Shown here: piece after piece, positions 41,987-51,698 of the stretch
Layout of the letters: every line of letters begins with the position of its first letter
Numbering within the stretch: the first letter of the stretch is position 1
Source: Mesorhizobium sp. 65-26
GTDB taxonomy: Bacteria > Pseudomonadota > Alphaproteobacteria > Rhizobiales > Rhizobiaceae
Assembly: GCA_001899205.1 (NCBI GenBank)
Contig: MKVL01000038.1
Location: 1,938-65,937 of the forward strand
Length of the DNA stretch: 64,000 nucleotides
Direction: 5' to 3'
Position numbers and translations under genes: made by a program
Notes under the pieces: model-generated
What the model was told of the DNA's origin: nothing
Database searches by the model: none
Seen by the model: the letters and a program-made list of their open reading frames with translations, nothing else

Positions 41987-43519
41987 ATGAAAAGGCATGT
42001 TTTGGCACTGGCAGCGGGCACGCTGGCAGCGTTTTCGTCTGGCACATTGTCGACTTCCGTCGCTATGGCGGCGCCCTACAAGCACGTGCTGCTCATCAGC
42101 GTCGACGGTCTTCACGCTCTCGACCTGGCAAACTATGCCGCCAGGAATCCGGCGAGTTCCCTGGCCGCGCTTGTCCACACCGGCATTTTCTATCCGAACG
42201 CGCTCACCAGCGCGCCTTCCGATTCGTTCCCGGGCTTTGTGGCGCAAGTGACCGGCGGTACGCCGAAATCAACAGGCGTGTTCTATGATGACAGTTACGA
42301 CCGCACCTACTTCGCGCCGGCTTCCGATTGCAAGGGGCTGCCGGGTGCCGAGGTGGCGTTTGCCGAGAACATCGATGTCGATTCGACACGCCTTGACGCC
42401 GGTGGCAAGCCGGGCGATTTCCGCAGCCAGATCGACCCGGCAAAGCTGCCGATGACCCTGATCAACGGCAAGTGCTCCGTCGTCTATCCGCATGATTTCG
42501 TACGCGTGAACAATGTCTTTGAGATCGTGCGGGCTCATGGCGGCCGCACGGCCTGGTCCGACAAGCATCCAGCCTATGAATGGCTGAACGGTCCTTCCGG
42601 CAAGGGCGTCGACGACCTCTATGCGCTGGAGCAGGACAGCCTCATTCCCGGAACGAAGGTGAAGACGACGGGCAGCTTCAAGGCCGAACAGGCCTTCGAC
42701 GAGGCGCGCGTCAAGGCCGTGATAAACGAGATCAAGGGCCTCGACAGCACCGGTTCGCATCCCGCTCCGGTTCCCGAGCTTTTCGGCATGAACTTCCAGG
42801 CGGTGAGCGTCGGCCAGAAGCTGCCCAAGGCTGGCCCAGGCGATGAACAGGGCCTGGTCGGCGGCTATCTGGACGCCAGCGGCTCGCCGACCAATGGCCT
42901 CGCCGGTCAACTCGCCTATGTCGATAGCGCGCTCGGCGAACTGATCGCCGCGCTCAGGGATAACCGCCTCGCCGATTCCACCTTGATCATACTTGCCTCG
43001 AAGCATGGCCAATCGCCAATCGACCCGGCGACGTTCCAGCCGCTGGACGACGATCCCTATACGAAGACGCCGGGCTATGCCTTCCACATAGCCGACGACG
43101 CCGCGCTGATCTGGCTCAAACCGCAAGACCGGACCAAGAACCTCGCCGCGGCGCAAGACTATCTCGAAAAGTCGAGCAAGGCCGAAGGCATTGCCCAGAT
43201 CCAAACGCCGAACGCTCTCGCGCTGGCCTATCAGGACCCAGCTACAGACAGCCGTACGCCGGACTTCATAGCGACGGTCAATCCGGGCGTGGTCTATACT
43301 TCCGGTTCGAAAATAGCGGAGCACGGCGGCGCCAACGCCAATGATCGCAACGTGGCGCTGCTGATCAGCAGTCCCTCGATCGAGCCGAGATCGGTGCCGG
43401 CACTGGTACAGACGGCGCAGGTAGCACCCACCATCCTGCGTGCCCTGGGCTATGACGCCAGCGAATTGCAGGCCGTGAAGCTGGAGGGTACCCAGGACCT
43501 GCCGGCGATACCGTTCTGA
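41987..43519 (+). CDS. Secreted nucleotide pyrophosphatase/phosphodiesterase family enzyme
   Basis: 510 residues. A signal peptide ends near VAMAA-P. The mature protein belongs to the alkaline phosphatase superfamily (NPP type): HVLLISVDGLHALDL has the first metal Asp, LTSAPSDSFPGF the nucleophile position (Ser/Thr), YVDSALGELIAAL and ASKHGQSPID carry further metal ligands, and AEHGGANANDRNVALLI the last His. It would cleave phosphodiesters or pyrophosphates in the periplasm and free phosphate. The Pho-box-like promoter supports expression under phosphate shortage. A strong terminator follows, so it is monocistronic. Confidence 0.85.
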   Translation: MKRHVLALAAGTLAAFSSGTLSTSVAMAAPYKHVLLISVDGLHALDLANYAARNPASSLAALVHTGIFYPNALTSAPSDSFPGFVAQVTGGTPKSTGVFYDDSYDRTYFAPASDCKGLPGAEVAFAENIDVDSTRLDAGGKPGDFRSQIDPAKLPMTLINGKCSVVYPHDFVRVNNVFEIVRAHGGRTAWSDKHPAYEWLNGPSGKGVDDLYALEQDSLIPGTKVKTTGSFKAEQAFDEARVKAVINEIKGLDSTGSHPAPVPELFGMNFQAVSVGQKLPKAGPGDEQGLVGGYLDASGSPTNGLAGQLAYVDSALGELIAALRDNRLADSTLIILASKHGQSPIDPATFQPLDDDPYTKTPGYAFHIADDAALIWLKPQDRTKNLAAAQDYLEKSSKAEGIAQIQTPNALALAYQDPATDSRTPDFIATVNPGVVYTSGSKIAEHGGANANDRNVALLISSPSIEPRSVPALVQTAQVAPTILRALGYDASELQAVKLEGTQDLPAIPF

Positions 43520-43541
43520 AACTCGAGCCACGCGATTTCAC

Positions 43542-43577
43542 AATCAGCCGCCGGCCATGCCCGGCGGCTGATTTTTT
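43542..43577 (+). terminator. Rho-independent terminator after the phosphodiesterase gene
   Basis: A perfect 13-bp stem (AATCAGCCGCCGG and its complement) with a 6-base loop is followed by a run of six T. It sits 22 bp after the stop codon. Confidence 0.93.
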
Positions 43578-43695
43578 CGCGGACATCAGCGCCGGCAGGC
43601 GCGACCGCTTCGAAAATTGCTTACCGGTGCATGGCATGGGGCCGGCCGTGATTGCGTCGCGTGGATGCGGTCGACGAAGGTACCAGGAGCGATGC

Positions 43696-44631
43696 TCAGG
43701 AACCGATATGCGGCGCCTCGCCGCGCGAGCGCGCCAGCTCGACCTGGCGGTGCCGTTCCGCGTAGCGCGCGCGATCCCCGTCGCTGCGCTCCTCGACGCA
43801 ATGCGGGCACGACACGCCCTCGGCGTATGCGGGCGAAGCGCGGTCCCGCGGCGTCAGTGGGCGACGGCAGGCGCGGCACAGCTCGGCCTCGCCCTCGGCC
43901 AGCCCGTGCGATACCGACACACGCTCGTCGAAGACGAAGCACTCGCCCTGCCATAGGCTCTGCGCCGCCGGCACATCTTCCAGATATTTGAGGATCCCGC
44001 CCTTGAGATGGAACACGTCGTCGAAGCCGAGCGAGCGGACATAGGCAGTCGCCTTCTCGCAACGGATGCCGCCGGTGCAGAACATGGCGATCTTCTTGCC
44101 GTCGAGTTCGGCGCGGTGCTGCTCCACCCAAGCTGGAAATTCGCGGAAACTGCTCGTCGCCGGGTCGACCGCGCCGGCGAAAGTGCCGAGCGCCACCTCG
44201 TAGTCGTTGCGCGTGTCGATGACGATGGTGTCGGCATCGGAGATCAGCGCGTTCCACTCGGACGGCGCGACATAGGTGCCGACGCTGTTGGTCGGGTCGA
44301 TGTTCTCGACCCCCATGGTGACGATCTCGCGCTTCAGCCGCACCTTCATGCGGTGGAACGGCATTTCGCCCGCGCTGCTGTACTTCACCTCAAGCCCGGC
44401 CAGCCCCTCGATCGCCTGGAGATGGTCGATCAGGACCGGGATCGCCTCCTCGCTGCCGGCGACGGTGCCGTTGATGCCTTCATGCGCAAGCAGCAGCGTG
44501 CCCTTGATGCCATGTCCGCAACAGAAAGCGGCGAGCGGCGCGCGCAATGCCTCGAAGTCGTCGAGCCGGGCGAATTTGTAAAGCGCGGCGACGCGGAACG
44601 GTCGAGCCTGGGTTGCGGTTGTCATGCCCAT
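43696..44631 (-). CDS. trhO: tRNA uridine-34 hydroxylase TrhO (rhodanese-like)
   Basis: 311 residues. TrhO (YceA) hydroxylates U34 of certain tRNAs, giving 5-hydroxyuridine. The N-terminal domain has [12 protein letters not shown] and [14 protein letters not shown]; the rhodanese domain (about 115-215) has [15 protein letters not shown] and the catalytic Cys185 in [12 protein letters not shown]. The C-terminal part has two CxxC pairs (CRAC, CPHC) that could bind zinc, followed by a basic helix. Start 44631 is chosen; an ATG two codons on is equally possible. Divergent from eda. Confidence 0.88.
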   Translation of the reverse strand: MGMTTATQARPFRVAALYKFARLDDFEALRAPLAAFCCGHGIKGTLLLAHEGINGTVAGSEEAIPVLIDHLQAIEGLAGLEVKYSSAGEMPFHRMKVRLKREIVTMGVENIDPTNSVGTYVAPSEWNALISDADTIVIDTRNDYEVALGTFAGAVDPATSSFREFPAWVEQHRAELDGKKIAMFCTGGIRCEKATAYVRSLGFDDVFHLKGGILKYLEDVPAAQSLWQGECFVFDERVSVSHGLAEGEAELCRACRRPLTPRDRASPAYAEGVSCPHCVEERSDGDRARYAERHRQVELARSRGEAPHIGS

Positions 44632-44793
44632 GCCACTAGACCGTGGTGGAAGGCGTTTCAAGACCGTGCCGGCATGACGGCCTTGTCCCCACGTCGCTCC
44701 AACCCGCGTGACATCGCGACACGCCCGCTTTCGTGGACTTGGGGTACCCCTTCTGCTAATCGGTTGAAATCAATCCCGTCGAGAGAAAAGCGA

Positions 44794-45432
44794 ATGACCC
44801 GCAAGACCGAGAAACTCCTGTCGCTCCTCGATGGCCAGCCGGTCATCCCCGTTCTCAAGATCGCCAATGTGGTTGACGCCGTGCCGCTGGCCCGCGCGCT
44901 GGCGCGCGGCGGCCTGCCGGCGATCGAGATCACACTGCGGACCGCCTCGGCGCTGGAAGCGATCAGGCAGGTGGCTGCCGAGGTCGAGGAGGCTATTGTT
45001 GGCGCGGGCACCATTCTCGATGCCGCGCAGTTCGAGAAGGCCGCCGCTGCCGGCTCGCGCTTCATCGTCAGCCCCGGCATCACGCGCGAGCTGCTCAGCG
45101 CGGCCGACGACAGCAATGTTCCCTTGCTTCCGGGCGCTATAACGCCCAGCGAGATCATGGCCGCGCGGGAAGCCGGCCTGCGCTTCCTGAAGTTCTTCCC
45201 GGCAGAGCAATCAGGCGGTATCGCCTCGCTGAAGGCCTTCGCCTCGCCGCTCGCCGACGTGAAGTTCTGCCCGACGGGCGGCATCTCCGGCAAGAACGCC
45301 GCCGACTATCTCGCCCTGTCCAACGTGATCTGCGTCGGCGGCTCGTGGGTAGCGCCGGACGAACTGGTCAAGGCCGGCAAGTGGGATGAGATCGAGGCCC
45401 TGGCGCGGGCGGCGAGCACGCTGCGCAAATAG
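44794..45432 (+). CDS. eda: KDPG/KHG aldolase of the Entner-Doudoroff pathway
   Basis: 212 residues. It splits 2-keto-3-deoxy-6-phosphogluconate into pyruvate and glyceraldehyde 3-phosphate. Glu45 (AIEITLRT) and the Schiff-base Lys133 (RFLKFFPAE) fall at the same numbers as in E. coli Eda. GAGTIL and FCPTGGIS mark the other strands of the TIM barrel and phosphate site. No edd or other pathway gene is next to it. Upstream (44632-44793) lies the divergent promoter region shared with trhO. Confidence 0.93.
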   Translation: MTRKTEKLLSLLDGQPVIPVLKIANVVDAVPLARALARGGLPAIEITLRTASALEAIRQVAAEVEEAIVGAGTILDAAQFEKAAAAGSRFIVSPGITRELLSAADDSNVPLLPGAITPSEIMAAREAGLRFLKFFPAEQSGGIASLKAFASPLADVKFCPTGGISGKNAADYLALSNVICVGGSWVAPDELVKAGKWDEIEALARAASTLRK

Positions 45433-45452
45433 CCTGTCGCCAGACGTCAAAG

Positions 45453-45480
45453 GGGCCGGCTGGCTCGCGCCGACCGGCCC
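45453..45480. terminator. Weak hairpin between the convergent eda and small secreted-protein genes
   Basis: GGGCCGG (45453) pairs with CCGGCCC (45474) around a 14-base loop with some inner pairs. No T-run follows on either strand, so termination is uncertain. Confidence 0.35.
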
Positions 45481-45496
45481 AGGCCATCAGGCGCGC

Positions 45497-45673
45497 TTAC
45501 CTGCAGACCTTGACCTTTTCGACAACCTTATGATGGTGCCGCCAATGCGTGACCAGCTTGGTGACGCAGTGATGCCTGCCATGTTTGACGACAATGGTCT
45601 CGGCCTGGGACGGAGCGACGCCAGCCGATGCGGCAACGAGCGCCAGCATCGACGCCAAAAGTATGTTTTTCAT
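45497..45673 (-). CDS. Small secreted His-rich protein
   Basis: 58 residues. A clear signal peptide (KNILLASMLALVAASAGVAPSQA-E type, cleavage near residue 24) leaves a mature peptide of about 34 residues rich in His and Lys with two Cys: KHGRHHCVTKLVTHWRHHHK and KVKVCR at the end. The Cys pair may form a disulphide and the His residues may bind metal. Small proteins of this look are common in rhizobia, but their role is unknown. GGGGAAA precedes the ATG. The codons and signal peptide make it a likely real gene. Confidence 0.65.
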   Translation of the reverse strand: MKNILLASMLALVAASAGVAPSQAETIVVKHGRHHCVTKLVTHWRHHHKVVEKVKVCR

Positions 45674-45802
45674 GGATTTCCCCGTTTGAGTGAACGGGGA
45701 TAAAACGGGCCGGCGGCGGCGCGAGTTCCTGCATCACGGCAATGTCAGGACATCGTGACAGAAGCAGCGAACGCTTTACGCGGCCTTCGAATCCACGGCA
45801 CG

Positions 45803-45833
45803 AAAAAGCCGCGTCGGTCGCCCGGCGCGGCTT
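45803..45833 (-). terminator. Terminator after the DUF882 gene
   Basis: On the minus strand AAGCCGCG pairs with CGCGGCTT around a 12-base loop, followed by TTTCG. It lies 26 bp after the DUF882 stop codon. Confidence 0.7.
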
Positions 45834-45858
45834 GATCTGACGTCGGCCGGCCACCCGA

Positions 45859-47727
45859 TCAGTTGGCCGGGAAGCGAGCGACCGAGAGGAACTTGACCGC
45901 GTTTCCGCTGAAGCGGTTGGCGTCCGGCACCTGGTTGTCCGGTTGGAAGCCGGCCGTATAGACCTCGCTCGGCCGCGTGTGCACGGCGTTGTAGGCGTAA
46001 CGCGGCGCGGTGGTCGGGCTGGAAACCGTCGAGATGGTTTCGCCGCTGGCGAGCGCCCAGCGGGCGGCCTGCGGCGCAGCCGCAACCACCATGGGCTTCG
46101 CCTCGGGCTTGAGGTCGCGGGCGGTCGGCTTGGCCTCCTTGCGCGTCGTCTTCACGCCAGCGCCGATCGCGGCGGCAGGATCGGATCCGGCGGGCCTGGC
46201 AACGACCGCCTGGCGCGGCGAGGCGGCATCGACACCCGAAGGATCGCTGAAGGCGGAACGCGGCGGCTGCGAGAGCGACGCGACCTGATAGTCGCCATTG
46301 GCGGGCTCGGCCTGGCTGGCGGGATCGACCTGCGCATTGGCCTCGTCGAGCACTGCCTTGACCTCGTCGTGGCGCGCCGGATCAGGCCGCGCCGTCGGCA
46401 AGACCGAGAACGCGTCGGAGGCAGTCTTCCTGTCTGGCGTCTCGGCCAGCGCCAGGAGAACATCCTTGGACGGCTCCTTGCCCTGCTTCTGGGCCAGATC
46501 GGCCGGAAGCGAGCGGTCGGGACGCCAGGTCGGCAGCGGAATGTTGTTGATCGCCACCTGCGGGGCATCCGCTGGCGCGGTGTCATCCGTCGCCGATTTG
46601 TCGGCCGTGGCGAACGGTACGTCCGACGGCACGGGCGCGCTGGCAGGCTGCTTCGCCGCCGACGCGTCGGCCATGGCGAACGGAACGTTGTCAGGCGTCG
46701 TGGCGCCAACGTCGACCTTGGGGCGCGGCGCGAAGCCTGGCACCGGGATGCTGCGCGCCGGCAGCGCCGCGATGATCGTCTCAGGCGTGTCCTTCACCGG
46801 CTCAGGCGCGGCGTCGGCCTCGGCGATCTGCGGGATCTCGGCGCGCTTGGCGTTCTCCGGCGCCACGATGGCTATGCTCGGCTGGTTGTTGCTCTTGGCG
46901 TTCGAAAGCAGCGGCTTGACGGGCTTGGCCTTGGCGGCCGGGACATCCGACGCGACGTCGGCACTGTCGTCGGCCTCGTCGGCCCCGCCGCCACCGAAGA
47001 ATGCGGCAAGCAGGCCACCGGAGCGCTTGGTCGAGCCGCCGGCGCTGGCCAGTTCGATGTTCGGCGTGCCGGAGCCCTTGCGGGCCTTGTAGGAGGCCAG
47101 CGCCTGGTCATAGCCAGGCAAAGGACGGCCGTCGTTCGGCACATGCAGCGTCTTGCCATTGGGGAACAGGCTGACCAGTTCCTGGCGGCTGATGCCCGGC
47201 CAATGGCGCACATTGCCGACATCCATATGGACGAAGGGCGAACCGGAAGACGGATAATAACCGACGCCACCGCCCTGCATCTTGAGGCCGATGTTGCGCA
47301 GCTTCTTCAGCGGCACGCCGGGAATGTAGAAGTCCATCGCCTTGCCCAGCATGTGCTGGCTTTCCTTGGCGACACCACGGCTGCGGCTGCGCAGCATCGA
47401 GTTCGTCGCCGGCGAACGGTAGCCGCAGACCACCTGGATATAATCGGTGGCGCCGCTCTCGCGATAAGCTTCCCAGACGAGATCCAGAAGGCGCGGGTCC
47501 ATCTTGGTCGGCTCGTTGCGGCGCCAGTCGCGCAGGATGATGTTGATCTTGCGCAGGCCTTCGGGATCGTAGCGGCCATTGCGCTTGTAGACGATCTCGG
47601 CCTTCTCATGCGTATGCAGATGATAGAGCTTCAGCGTACGCACCTCGGCGCGCGCAACGGTCGCCGTGGCGGCAACAAAGCCGAAAGCAACGATCACCGC
47701 CGCCAGCCATTTCGGCCAGGTGCCCAT
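45859..47727 (-). CDS. DUF882 (YcbK/M15-like) periplasmic protein with long disordered tail
   Basis: 622 residues. A signal peptide (WLAAVIVAFGFVAATATVARA) precedes a DUF882 domain at about 30-190: LYHLHTHEKAEIVYKRNGRYD, WRRNEPTKMDPRLLDLVWEAYRESG, VVCGYRSPATNSMLR, SQHMLGKAMDFYIPG and VHMDVGNVRHW. SxHxxGxAxD and the later HxD are zinc ligands as in M15 peptidases, so it probably trims peptidoglycan peptides. The remaining 400 residues are Ala/Pro/Asp-rich and likely unfolded, possibly spanning the envelope. A start at 47814 is possible, but 47727 places the signal peptide at the N-terminus. Confidence 0.85.
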   Translation of the reverse strand: MGTWPKWLAAVIVAFGFVAATATVARAEVRTLKLYHLHTHEKAEIVYKRNGRYDPEGLRKINIILRDWRRNEPTKMDPRLLDLVWEAYRESGATDYIQVVCGYRSPATNSMLRSRSRGVAKESQHMLGKAMDFYIPGVPLKKLRNIGLKMQGGGVGYYPSSGSPFVHMDVGNVRHWPGISRQELVSLFPNGKTLHVPNDGRPLPGYDQALASYKARKGSGTPNIELASAGGSTKRSGGLLAAFFGGGGADEADDSADVASDVPAAKAKPVKPLLSNAKSNNQPSIAIVAPENAKRAEIPQIAEADAAPEPVKDTPETIIAALPARSIPVPGFAPRPKVDVGATTPDNVPFAMADASAAKQPASAPVPSDVPFATADKSATDDTAPADAPQVAINNIPLPTWRPDRSLPADLAQKQGKEPSKDVLLALAETPDRKTASDAFSVLPTARPDPARHDEVKAVLDEANAQVDPASQAEPANGDYQVASLSQPPRSAFSDPSGVDAASPRQAVVARPAGSDPAAAIGAGVKTTRKEAKPTARDLKPEAKPMVVAAAPQAARWALASGETISTVSSPTTAPRYAYNAVHTRPSEVYTAGFQPDNQVPDANRFSGNAVKFLSVARFPAN

Positions 47728-48201
47728 GCGATCGTGCTGCCTGTTTGTGTGTCGTTCGATTCTGTTCAAATCAAAAGGCCCTGCAGGCTGCCGTTTGTCC
47801 CCGGATTTGCCCAAACGGATGTGGTGTGACTCACATCCGAATATCCATCCTAATGGTTAATCATCGCTTATTGAAGCCGAAATGCGGTAACACCGTGGCG
47901 ATATCCCGTCAAAAATGGTTCACGGGGTTTCTTGGTAAACCGCTGGTTTAGATCATGATTTCGGCGTTTACCGCGGACACGATCTGTTACCGTCTGCTTC
48001 AATCCGTGAACATCGAAAGGATGCTGAGATCTTCGCCTCGCGCCCTGGCCGAGCCACGCAAATGCATTTAGCAACAGCAAGCTTTTGCCGGGCTTGCGCT
48101 CGGGACACAATCCCGAGAATCGTCGGACTTCCGCAAAGGATCAGGTGTGAAAACAAAGCCTTGGAGAGGATTGACCAACCCGCTTCGAGTCGGCTCCGCG
48201 C
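47728..48201. other. Intergenic stretch between the response regulator and DUF882 genes
   Basis: 474 bp with no convincing gene (both flanking genes are on the minus strand). The middle (about 47840-47960) is AT-richer than the surroundings, with ATGGTTAATCATCG and GGTTTAGATCATG, and most likely contains the DUF882 promoter. No clear operator or RNA structure was found. Confidence 0.5.
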
Positions 48202-49698
48202 CTAGGAAGCCAGCCTGTCGATCCTTCCGGTTTCGGGGTCGATGCCGTATTCCTTGAGCTTTCTGTAGAGCGTCGACCGGCCGATGCCGAGCCGGCGGGC
48301 CACCTCGCTCATCTGGCCGTTGTAATGGTCGATGGCCAGCTTGATCATCTCCAGCTCGACATCGGCGAGTGCCCTGACATTGCCACGTTCGTCGAGCGCC
48401 CGCAGCATGCCCGGACGGAGAGCAGGCAAGGCTGCCGGATCGACCTCGGCGACCATCCCTTCCCCTGCCGGCAGCGGCTCGGGCAAGGCAAGGTCGGCAT
48501 TGAGGTCGATGGTGCCCTCCACCTGCGCCCGGATCTGCGGAAACTCCTCTTCGGTCAGCACCTCGCCGTCGCATAGGACGGAGGCGCGAAACACGGCGTT
48601 TTCGAGCTGCCGGATGTTGCCGGGCCAGTCGTAAGCCTGCAGCATGGCAAGGGCCGTCGCCGAGATGCCGCGCAGACGGCGCGACGGGTCGGCCGGAGCC
48701 ACCTTGTCCATGAAATGCCGCACGAGATGCGGAATGTCGTCGCGCCGGTCGCGCAACGGCGGCACGAAGATCGGATAGACATTGAGCCGGTAGAACAGGT
48801 CCTCGCGGAACCTGCCGTCCTTGACCTGCTGCAGCAGGTCGCGATGCGTGGCGGAGATCAGCCGGATGTCGACCTTGACGGTTGCGCGGCCGCCGACCGG
48901 GTCGACCTCGCCCTCCTGCACGGCGCGCAGCAGCTTGACCTGCACGTCGAGCGGCAGGTCGCCGATCTCGTCGAGGAAGAGCGTGCCCGCATTCGCCTCG
49001 ACGAACTTGCCGGCATGTTTTTCCGTGGCGCCGGTGAAGGACCCTTTCTCGTGACCGAACAGGATCGATTCGACCAGATTGTCGGGAATGGCGCCGCAAT
49101 TGACGGTGACGAAGGGCTTCGAACGTCGCTCGCCGCTGCCCTGGATCGCCCGCGCGACCAGCTCCTTGCCGACGCCGGACTCGCCCTCGATCAGGATCGG
49201 GATGTTGGACGCCGCCGCCTTCTGTCCGAGGCGGATGACCTTGTCCATCGCCGGACTATGGGTGATCAGGTCCCTGAAGGTGAGATGGCCGCCGCGCCGC
49301 CGCGCGCTGCGCTTGAACTCGCCCTCGACCGCCTCGACCTTCAGCGCGTTGGCGATCGACGTCTGCAGCTTGTCCGGAGACGCCGGTTTGACGACGAAGT
49401 CGAAGGCGCCATGCCGCATCGCCAGCACCACCGTTTCGATGCCGCCCTGCGCCGTCTGCACGATAACAGGCACTTCGAGGCCGCGCTCACGCATCGCCTT
49501 CAGCACGCCGATGCCGTCGATGTCGGGCATGGAGAGATCGAGGATCACCAGCGAAATCTCGCGCCGCCCCTCCAGCGCCTCCAGGCCGGCACGGCCGCCA
49601 TCGGCGACGATCGCGGTATGGCCGAATTTCGTCACCGTCGCCTCGAGCAGCCTGCGCTGCACGGGATCGTCATCGACTATGAGTATGGAACCTGTCAT
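48202..49698 (-). CDS. Sigma-54 dependent response regulator (NtrC family)
   Basis: 498 residues in three domains. Receiver (about 1-120): LIVDDDPVQRR acidic pocket, Asp54 in VILDLSMPD as phosphoacceptor, KPASP with the Lys. AAA+ domain (about 145-375): Walker A GESGVGKE, the sigma-54 contact loop as GSFTGA, Walker B TLFLDEIGDL, and an arginine finger region REDLFYRLNVYPI. C-terminal Fis-type helix-turn-helix (MSEVARRLGIGRSTLYRKLKEYG). It activates sigma-54 promoters on phosphorylation. No kinase gene is adjacent, so the signal is unknown. ATG 49698 starts directly at the receiver; it is divergent from the peptidase gene. Confidence 0.92.
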   Translation of the reverse strand: MTGSILIVDDDPVQRRLLEATVTKFGHTAIVADGGRAGLEALEGRREISLVILDLSMPDIDGIGVLKAMRERGLEVPVIVQTAQGGIETVVLAMRHGAFDFVVKPASPDKLQTSIANALKVEAVEGEFKRSARRRGGHLTFRDLITHSPAMDKVIRLGQKAAASNIPILIEGESGVGKELVARAIQGSGERRSKPFVTVNCGAIPDNLVESILFGHEKGSFTGATEKHAGKFVEANAGTLFLDEIGDLPLDVQVKLLRAVQEGEVDPVGGRATVKVDIRLISATHRDLLQQVKDGRFREDLFYRLNVYPIFVPPLRDRRDDIPHLVRHFMDKVAPADPSRRLRGISATALAMLQAYDWPGNIRQLENAVFRASVLCDGEVLTEEEFPQIRAQVEGTIDLNADLALPEPLPAGEGMVAEVDPAALPALRPGMLRALDERGNVRALADVELEMIKLAIDHYNGQMSEVARRLGIGRSTLYRKLKEYGIDPETGRIDRLAS

Positions 49699-49856
49699 GA
49701 CTGATTGAACGACGCCCCGCCCAAGGAAATCCGCCTGTGGATCATCTTGGCACAGGGTTCTAAACAAGGTTTCAAAAAACCCGGTGAACGAATTCCTTAG
49801 GATTTGACCGGCCGGCTTTGATTCTCCCCCCGCCCCTGATTCTGGAAGGTATGGCA

Positions 49857-51698
49857 ATGCGCATTTCTCTTGGTCGTCAACAGCTTTCGGCGGCATCGTC
49901 CGGGCAGGGCGCGACCGAGCTCGGCGACCTGCCGGAATGGAACCTTGCCGATCTCTACCCACGCATGGACGCGCCAGAGTTGAAGCGCGACATCGCCAAG
50001 GCCGTCGCCGATGCCACCGCCTTCGAAAGCCGCTGGAAGGGAACCCTTGCCGCGGAAGCGGCGCGCGCCGGAGAAGGCCGGCTGGGCGAGGCGCTGCGCG
50101 CCTATGAGGGGCTGGAGGAACTGATCGGCCGCATCGTCTCCTACGCCGGCCTCGTCTACGCCGGAAACACCGCCGACCCGCAGCGCGCCAAGCTCTATGG
50201 CGACATCCAGGAGAAGATGACCGACGCCAGCGCGCATCTCCTGTTCTTCGCGCTCGAGCTGAACCTCGTCGACGACACCGTGGTGGAGAAGGCGCTGGCG
50301 TCCGATCCCGTGTTCGGCCACTACCGGCCGTGGGTGCTCGACCTGCGCAAGGACAAGCCCTTCCAGTTGGAGGACCGCGTCGAGCAGCTCTTCCACGAGA
50401 AGTCCGTCACCGGACGCGGCGCATGGAACCGCCTGTTCGACGAGACGATGACCGACCTGCGCTTCCGGATCGACGGCGAGGAGCTGACGCTGGAGCCGGC
50501 GCTGAACCGGCTGCAGGACGCCGACGGCGATGTGCGCCGCAAGGCGTCCGAGGCGCTCGCCGCGACCTTCCGCGAGAACGTGCGCACCTTCACGCTGATC
50601 ACCAACACGCTGGCCAAGGACAAGGAGATTTCCGACCGCTGGCGCGGCTTCCAGGACATCGCCGATTCACGCCACCTCGCCAACCGCGTCGAGCGTGACG
50701 TGGTCGACGCGCTGGCGGCGGCCGTGCGCGAAGCCTATCCGCGCCTGTCGCATCGCTACTACGCCATGAAGGCGCGCTGGCTGGGCATGGATGTGATGAA
50801 CCACTGGGACCGCAACGCACCGCTGCCGGAGACGCCGCAGGCGATCATCCGCTGGGACGAGGCGCGGAACACCGTGCTTTCGGCCTACGAGCGCTTCTCG
50901 CCCGACATGGCGGCGATCGCCCGGACCTTCTTTGACCGCAACTGGATCGACGCGCCGGTCAGGCCCGGCAAGTCGCCTGGCGCCTTCGCCCATCCGACCG
51001 TGCCGTCGGCGCACCCTTACGTCCTGCTCAACTACATGGGCAAGCCGCGCGACGTGATGACGCTGGCGCACGAACTCGGCCATGGCGTGCACCAGGTGCT
51101 GGCCGGCGGCCAGGGCGCGCTGATGGCGCCGACGCCGCTGACGCTGGCCGAGACGGCCTCCGTCTTCGGCGAGATGCTGACCTTCCGCTCGCTGCTCGAG
51201 CGCATCACCGACCGGCGCGAGCGCAAGGCCATGCTCGCCCAGAAGGTAGAGGACATGATCAACACGGTGGTGCGCCAGATCGCCTTCTACGAATTCGAGC
51301 GCAAGGTGCACACGGAACGCAGGAATGGCGAACTCACCTCGGATCGGCTGGGTGAGTTCTGGCTCGAGGTACAGGCCGAAAGCCTCGGGCCGGCAATCAA
51401 GCTGCGCGAAGGCTACGAGGTCTTCTGGACCTACATTCCGCACTTCATCCACTCGCCCTTCTACGTCTATGCCTACGCCTTCGGCGACTGCCTGGTGAAC
51501 TCGCTCTATGCCGTCTACCAGAACGCCGAGCGCGGCTTCCAGGACAAGTATTTCGAGATGCTGCGCGCCGGCGGCACCAAGCATCATTCCGAACTTCTGG
51601 CGCCCTTCGGCCTCGACGCGACCGACCCCGCCTTCTGGCAGATCGGGCTTGGTGTGATCAGCGGCCTCATCGACGAACTCGAGGCGCTCGACAGGTAA
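49857..51698 (+). CDS. pepF: M3-family oligoendopeptidase (PepF type)
   Basis: 613 residues. The zinc site HELGH (about 404-408, in MTLAHELGHGVHQVL) and the downstream Glu (LAETASVFGEMLTFRSLLE) define the M3B oligoendopeptidase F group, cytoplasmic enzymes that cut short peptides. DLPEWNLADLYP near the N-terminus and FWTYIPHFIHSPFYVYAYAFGDCLVNSLY near the end are typical. ATG 49857 is preferred as GGAAGG lies 7 bases upstream; ATG 49851 is too close to it. Confidence 0.92.
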   Translation: MRISLGRQQLSAASSGQGATELGDLPEWNLADLYPRMDAPELKRDIAKAVADATAFESRWKGTLAAEAARAGEGRLGEALRAYEGLEELIGRIVSYAGLVYAGNTADPQRAKLYGDIQEKMTDASAHLLFFALELNLVDDTVVEKALASDPVFGHYRPWVLDLRKDKPFQLEDRVEQLFHEKSVTGRGAWNRLFDETMTDLRFRIDGEELTLEPALNRLQDADGDVRRKASEALAATFRENVRTFTLITNTLAKDKEISDRWRGFQDIADSRHLANRVERDVVDALAAAVREAYPRLSHRYYAMKARWLGMDVMNHWDRNAPLPETPQAIIRWDEARNTVLSAYERFSPDMAAIARTFFDRNWIDAPVRPGKSPGAFAHPTVPSAHPYVLLNYMGKPRDVMTLAHELGHGVHQVLAGGQGALMAPTPLTLAETASVFGEMLTFRSLLERITDRRERKAMLAQKVEDMINTVVRQIAFYEFERKVHTERRNGELTSDRLGEFWLEVQAESLGPAIKLREGYEVFWTYIPHFIHSPFYVYAYAFGDCLVNSLYAVYQNAERGFQDKYFEMLRAGGTKHHSELLAPFGLDATDPAFWQIGLGVISGLIDELEALDR

